From Diadophis punctatus similis (Eukaryota; Chordata; Lepidosauria; Squamata; Dipsadidae), in the NCBI GenBank assembly GCA_023053685.1, contig JALIGW010000001.1, forward strand, positions 226,212,434 through 226,276,433: a DNA stretch of 64,000 nucleotides, read 5' to 3'. Made by a program: the position numbers and the translations under genes. The notes beneath the pieces are model-generated. The model saw only the letters and a program-made list of their open reading frames with translations. It made no database searches and was not told the origin of the DNA. Of the stretch, positions 59,494-64,000 are shown in pieces. Within the stretch, counting starts at the first letter, position 1. Each line of letters begins with the position of its first letter.

Positions 59494-60126
59494 CCGTATT
59501 TTTCGGAGTATAAGATGCACCTTTTTCCTCCCTAAAAGTGGCTGAAAATTTGGGTGCGTCTTATACTTCGAATGTAGCTTTTTTTTTTCCAGCCCTAACT
59601 AGGTGCTAACAGATCTTCCCAGCTCTTACCTTGCAGGCTTTTTCATTGTTACTCTCTCCAAAGAATGTTTTTCCAGCCCTAAGTCTTTGCAGGGTTTTTT
59701 TCATTGCTCTACTTGCTCCGAATAAGTTTTTTTCTAGCCCTAACCAGGTGCTATCTATCTTCCCAGCTCTTACTGGCTTGCAGGCTTTTTCATTGTTACT
59801 CTCTCCGAAGAATGTTTTTCCAGCCCAAATCTTTGCAGGGTTTTTTTCATTGCTCTACTTGCTCCAAATAAGTTTTTTTCTAGCCGTAACCAGGTGCTAT
59901 CTATCTTCCCAGCTCTTACTGGCTTGCAGGCTCTTTCATTGTTACGCTCTCCGAAGAAGGTTTTTTTAAGTCCTAACCAGGGATAAAATAATGTGCTGAA
60001 GCTGACCAGACTAAGGACGCTAGCCAGATGAATACCTGGTAGGCAGATTTCCCCCCCCCCATTTTCCTCCCCCAAAACTAAGGTGCGTCTTATACTCCGG
60101 TGCGTCTTATACTCCGAAAAATACGG
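59494..60126. mobile_element. Tc1/mariner-like TIR element (copy C) with internal tandem repeat
   Basis: TA at 59492-59493 and 60127-60128 flank inverted termini CCGTATTTTTCGGAGTATAA and its complement, with ATGCACC/GGTGCGT inside. The right end is partly duplicated (GGTGCGTCTTATACTCC occurs twice near 60082-60116). The interior is the 147-bp tandem repeat described separately. Confidence 0.88.
59588..59985. repeat. 147-bp tandem repeat, about 2.7 copies
   Basis: The landmark GCAGGCTTTTTCATTGTTAC recurs at 59633, 59780 and 59926, giving periods of 147 and 146 bp. Units differ by a few substitutions. Open frames on both strands follow the repeat and are not genes. Confidence 0.9.
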
Positions 60127-60179
60127 TATATTAGACTGGGATGTCAAAAGGATAAAGGAAATTCGGTCTCCTTCTAACA

Positions 60180-60694
60180 CAGCGATTCTCAACCTGTGAG
60201 TCACGACCCCTTTGGGGTTGAATGACCCTTTCACAGGGGTCGCCTAAGACCATTGGAAAACACATTTTCCTTGGTCTTAGGAACCGAGACACCGCTCCTC
60301 TATCCGTCTCCAGGTGGGTCCACTCACATGCAAACATGCCCACATACGAGTACCCGGCGTGATGACATCATCGCGCCAACCCCATCCCATGGGAAGTTCT
60401 GATCATGCGCAGAAGCTGAATTTCCGGCACTGCGCATATGTCGCCATCTTGTTTTCGGGGGTTTTTTTGCAATTTTTTTTTTAAAAATCGGCATTGTGTA
60501 TGCGTGTGCACGCAAAGTGCACGCGTGCCCATGAGGCGTGCCCAAGCAGCACAGGAGGAAGCGAACCGGCAGCAAGGTAAGTTAGAACCCACCCCTGAGT
60601 TTCCTAATAATTTTACTATTTTATGGTTGGGGGTCACTACAACATGAGGAACTGTATTAAAGGGTTGCGGCATTAGGAAGGTTGAGAACCACTG
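60180..60694. mobile_element. hAT-like element (Charlie-like ends) with nested insert
   Basis: The exact 8-bp duplication TTCTAACA (60172-60179 and 60695-60702) flanks CAGCGATTCTCAACCTGTGA and AGGTTGAGAACCACTG. The left arm has GGGGTCGCCTAAGACCATTG and the right arm GGTTGGGGGTCACTACAACA. The middle (about 60290-60595) ends in GGTAAGTTAGAACCCACCCCTG, the terminus of another hAT-like family, indicating a nested insertion. No transposase. Confidence 0.88.
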
Positions 60695-61187
60695 TTCTAA
60701 CAAATCCATTGGGTTACTACTCCCAGAAGATATTGAAAACTATTCCTGTGAATCCATTGTTCTAGAATCTTTATGGGTTCAATGGATTTAAGACATAGAC
60801 CTGTCTCAACACTGTTTTAATGAAATTGATTTAAAGAAACCAAGTGCAGTAGGATTGGTTAAGTTTATTGAATTTCATTTATTATAGGAACTTTAGATTT
60901 AAATGATTGATTATATTGGAATAACTGGGAAAAATTATTTCCCATCTGATGAAAAAATATACCCTGGGATAATAGGATTTATTAAAAAATATTAGGACAT
61001 AGAATGGCTAGCACATCTTTATCATTTGATCTGTCACTTATTCCTGTTGATCTTTAGAGAAAATTTGATTTCCTGATGTTGGCATGGTAACTTCCTCAAC
61101 TTCCAGAAGAATATAGGAAGCTATGTAAAGTTACGGTGAAGCGTAACTCCCTCTCCTACACTAATACACTTGTCTTAGAATTCATAA

Positions 61188-61434
61188 GAGCCGAGGTGGC
61201 GCAGTGGTTAGAGACAGTACTGAAGGCCACTTTAGCTGACACTCGCAGGTCAGCGGTTCAAATCTCATCGGCTCAAGGTTGACTCAGTCTTCCATCCTTC
61301 CGAGGTAGGTAAAATGAGGACCCAGATTGTTGGGGGCAATATAAATATCCATTAATTACTGGTGTAAACCGCTTAGAGAGTGCTTGCACTGTGAGTCGGT
61401 ATATAAATCTATAAATAAATAAATAAATAAATAA
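61188..61434 (+). mobile_element. tRNA-derived SINE with LINE-like 3' tail
   Basis: The head GAGCCGAGGTGGCGCAGTGG (A-box) and GGTCAGCGGTTCAAATCTCA (B-box) is followed by GACTCAGTCTTCCATCCTTC. The tail GTGTAAACCGCTTAGAGAG, GAGTCGGTATATAAATC and (AATA)n resembles the 3' end of the LINEs at 5796 and 38352, which read GTAAGCCGC...GGCGGCATATAAG...(AATA)n. Shared tails suggest the LINE machinery moves this SINE. Confidence 0.85.
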
Positions 61435-62783
61435 CACATGTTCTTCAGTCTTAGTAATATTAATTGCAAAAGTTTACATCAATATATTAGGAAATATGTG
61501 TGTTGATGGGGGAGGAGGCTTTAGTGACTGATAAATAAGGGTATCTCCCCCAACTTAAAGGTCAGTACTGTTGAAACCCTTTCTATTTATCCAGTTTCCT
61601 ATGTACTAGTTATCAACTCTGAATTAATATATAATGCAGCTATTTATGTGGTATGATTTGTGGAACAATAGTGAGGTATTATCATTATTTCCAAATATGA
61701 GTCCATAAAATGATAATCAAATATGAATAAGAAATTACTTATATGTAAGATGTATATGTTTTGGCTTTAGCAGTAATCATAGGGCTAGTCATATGGTGAA
61801 CAAAACAGAACAAGGTTTATTAAATCATCTAGACTAGAGGAGTCACACAAGCAGACTTTAGCCCTATAACAGTTTCCCTTCTCCACTAATGGTCCCTCCC
61901 TCCCAGTCCTCCTTTGGAGTCTAAACAGAAATGCCCAGGAATCAGCACGGAATACATTAAAACCTACTCTGGATCCTGTGAACCCAAAAATTACAGGATG
62001 GGTGTATAATTTTTAATTTGCCAATTTGAGCAGTGATCAGACATTCTAAATTCTTGTTGGGATGGACACAAGTTCAAATGGATGCTGTCCGAGGTACTGT
62101 TAAAAGAATGGTTTGCAAGAAAACAATTTCTGTGAGAAAAGAACATACGGTACTTACTATGCTCTATTCAAATGGCATATTTCCACTCCTCCTGAGGGAG
62201 GGAGAGGGAAACCATCTTAAATGGCCTCAGTTTGATTTTTTTTAATGAAATATTATTCTAATAAATATTTTAATTCTGCAACAGTACATTTCATCTTCTA
62301 TTTTCTATGCCATTATTCATTGTGAAGATGTAAATTCTATGTCTAACATGAGTGAAATTTTATTCAGAATATCTCCAGTTTGCCTGGCATATAGGTGACC
62401 ATCTGAAATACTTTGAACATAATTTGAGTTCTCAACAGTAGTAAAAGTATGCTTCCAAATGGGAAGAATTATTGGGAAGCATCAGGATCCTATCGTGTTT
62501 TTAATGACTTTAGAAATATGCTATAGTTTAGCTTTAGGACTGGGTTTGAAAAAATACTTCTTTTTTAATTGAAAATAGTGTGGTTTCCAGAGCCCAGCTC
62601 CATACTCTGCCAAGGCACATTTTTCATTATCAAACTTTATCCTCCAGTATTTGTAACACAAAGTTACTATTAATGAATCGATATGCAGATTATTCATTCA
62701 TTCAATATTTGAAGCTAGTATATAAAAGTAATCTTACATTATATAATATTCTTACAATATCTTTTACTCATTTTTATTGTCAG
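61435..62783. other. Second intron of SLC9C gene
   Basis: AT-rich intronic sequence with nothing recognised. Confidence 0.45.
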
Positions 62784-62909
62784 TTGCCTTTTGTGAAAGT
62801 TATCGCAAATATAGATCCGATACTTTTTCTTCATTTATTTACACCAATCATAATATTTACAGCTGCATTTGAGATGGATTTATATATATTTCGAAAATCA
62901 TTTTGGCAG
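62784..62909 (+). CDS. SLC9C1: SLC9C-type exchanger, third coding exon
   Basis: The exon is exactly 42 codons in phase 0, between acceptor TTGTCAG (62777-62783) and donor GTAAGT (62910). It encodes LPFVKVIANIDPILFLHLFT then PIIIFTAAFEMDLYIFRKSFWQ. The motif D-P-x-L-F-x-x-x-F-x-P-x-x-F-x-x-A-F-x-M-D followed by FWQ is the third-helix region of SLC9C1, a hallmark segment of the Na+/H+ exchanger fold. No lesion is seen in the three exons. The rest of the gene (remaining transporter helices, voltage sensor, cyclic-nucleotide domain) must lie to the right. Confidence 0.88.
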
Positions 62910-63475
62910 GTAAGTCCAATATGTTTTTACTTTTTTTCTTTAGAAACATGGTAATCAGTGACTCAACCATTTGCTATTTCCCCCCCTCAAATTTCCTTAA
63001 ATCCTTCCTGGGATTTATATAGTTTTAGGTGTTCTGAGCCTTTTCTTTCTAGTCAGAGTTCATTAAGGCAGTTTATTAATGAGGAGCTGCAGATTCTTCA
63101 CCTCTAATTTGGATGGAAACATCTTACCTCAATAGGAGTAACAGATGAGGCCACAGCTTTTGTGAGGAAAACAGCATTATTGATTACAAAAAGGCAAATT
63201 TCAAGGTAGTTATGGCTCCTTCCAGAATTGTGAAAAGATATGGAGAGGAGAAGAGGTTAGACAAGAGTCCAGGGTGATGTCCAATGGTGCTTCAACATTT
63301 GTGAGGAAAAGGAATTGAAGTGGAGACTGAAAAGCAAGATACGTCAAAAGAAGGGGGAAGGTAAGACTCCTCTTTGTTAGGATGAATTCAGCAAGAGATT
63401 AGTGCTGCGGCTGCGTAATCATAAGAATTCTTTGAGTATAAAATCTGATATGTTTTAACTTTGGCTTTTCACTAG

Positions 63476-63536
63476 GTCTTAGCCTACATTCTTGCAGTTT
63501 TCATTGCAGTTCTAAGAACAAGTTACAATTGTATTG
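63476..63536 (+). other. Weak candidate for the next SLC9C exon
   Basis: After acceptor TTTCACTAG, an open frame reads VLAYILAVFIAVLRTSYNCI and reaches a GTATGAG donor-like site. It starts with a hydrophobic helix, as expected right after FWQ, but it lacks the IPGF-like motif usual at this position and the frame ends with a stop at 63614. It may be a chance open frame or a degraded exon. Confidence 0.25.
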
Positions 63537-63635
63537 GTATGAGTGCACAAGAGTATTGCAAAATACTTATTTCATTTGCACTTTGTCAGCCTTGGTACTA
63601 TTATCTCAACAAATAGTTGACCATAGTTTCAATTG

Positions 63636-64000
63636 GAAAATGTGACAATCCTAGACCAGGCTAAGTCCAAAAATGCCAGGAAATTTCTAGAAACCTGGCA
63701 CTCTGACAAATCAGCCATTAATAGACACATAGACATTAACAACATTTATAGACCATGCAAAAGAGACAATTAACCAGCCCAAAAGAGAGTCCAAAACCTC
63801 TCCACCAGTAATCAGCATTCAGATCAGCATAGATTAACTCCAAGGTCAACTTCAGATCAGCAATCAAGTAAGCAATACCCCAATCAAGAAACTGTCAAAG
63901 AGCCATCAGTAAACAGCCCAACCAAAGAATCTTCACCCACACAGACAGACAAGTCACCAGAATATAAACTGACAGCAAACAGCACTTCTCACTAGCATTG
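63636..64000 (+). mobile_element. Penelope-like element 3' end (C-terminus of ORF and 3' region)
   Basis: A frame ending at TAA 63771-63773 reads ARKFLETWHSDKSAINRHID then INNIYRPCKRDN. This resembles the C-terminal end of squamate Penelope-like elements just after the GIY-YIG endonuclease (R-x-F-L-E-x-W-H-S...INRHI-like). The A/C-rich 3' region continues to the window edge. The RT part is absent on the left, so the copy is 5'-truncated. The family name is by resemblance only. Confidence 0.6.

Noticed and set aside
1..64000. Endogenous retroviruses, CRISPR arrays, toxin genes
   Set aside because: I found no LTR pairs, retroviral gag/pol motifs, regularly spaced direct repeats, or venom-type cysteine-rich secreted proteins.

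Overview
The window looks like a stretch of nuclear genome from a squamate reptile, most likely an advanced (colubroid) snake. The evidence is spliced vertebrate genes with long AT-rich introns, CR1/L3-type LINEs whose 3' tails seed AATA-type microsatellites, an (AATAG)n array attached to a LINE tail of a kind reported from snakes, a SINE with a Bov-B-like 3' tail, and many short hAT-type elements. The species was not identified. There are no prokaryotic features.

Two host genes are only partly present, both on the + strand. At the left edge are the last three coding exons of TESMIN (14..151, 1646..1818, 2951..3143), a testis-expressed CXC/CRC-domain DNA-binding protein; the reading frame is continuous across all three splice junctions. 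At the right are the first three coding exons of an SLC9C-type (sperm) Na+/H+ exchanger (49655..49835, 59070..59170, 62784..62909), with a CpG-rich presumptive promoter just upstream. This gene runs off the right edge. The roughly 46 kb between them holds no host gene I can recognise, only one unexplained CpG-rich block at 36.7-37.8 kb.

The rest is a dense record of transposition. Class I: an L1-type element with ORF1 but no ORF2 and with intact target-site duplications (9569..12371); two 5'-truncated CR1/L3-type LINEs (5796..7003 and 38352..40198); CR1 fragments; a LINE of unresolved clade inserted into a DNA transposon (51173..52295) and a second RT fragment (26160..26425); a Penelope-like 3' end (63636..64000); and four SINE families or fragments. 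Class II: at least ten non-autonomous hAT-like elements flanked by 8-bp duplications, three Tc1/mariner-like elements with TATAAGACGCACC termini and TA targets, and a family with AGGTAGTCC termini. No transposase is encoded, so all depend on enzymes supplied elsewhere.

Several DNA transposons carry unusual cargo: a coding fragment resembling a coiled-coil centrosomal protein (30956..31736), a GC-rich inverted repeat with two 339-bp arms (47638..48332), a near-complete foldback (9133..9464), and exact copies of the palindrome TGCGCATGCGCA, the consensus binding site of NRF1. A SINE tail (61188..61434) resembles the 3' end of the LINE family present here, suggesting a LINE/SINE partnership visible within one window.

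Limits: all calls come from reading by eye. Boundaries of elements without target-site duplications are approximate, family names are by resemblance, and AT-rich stretches may hold old repeats or conserved non-coding elements that I cannot see.
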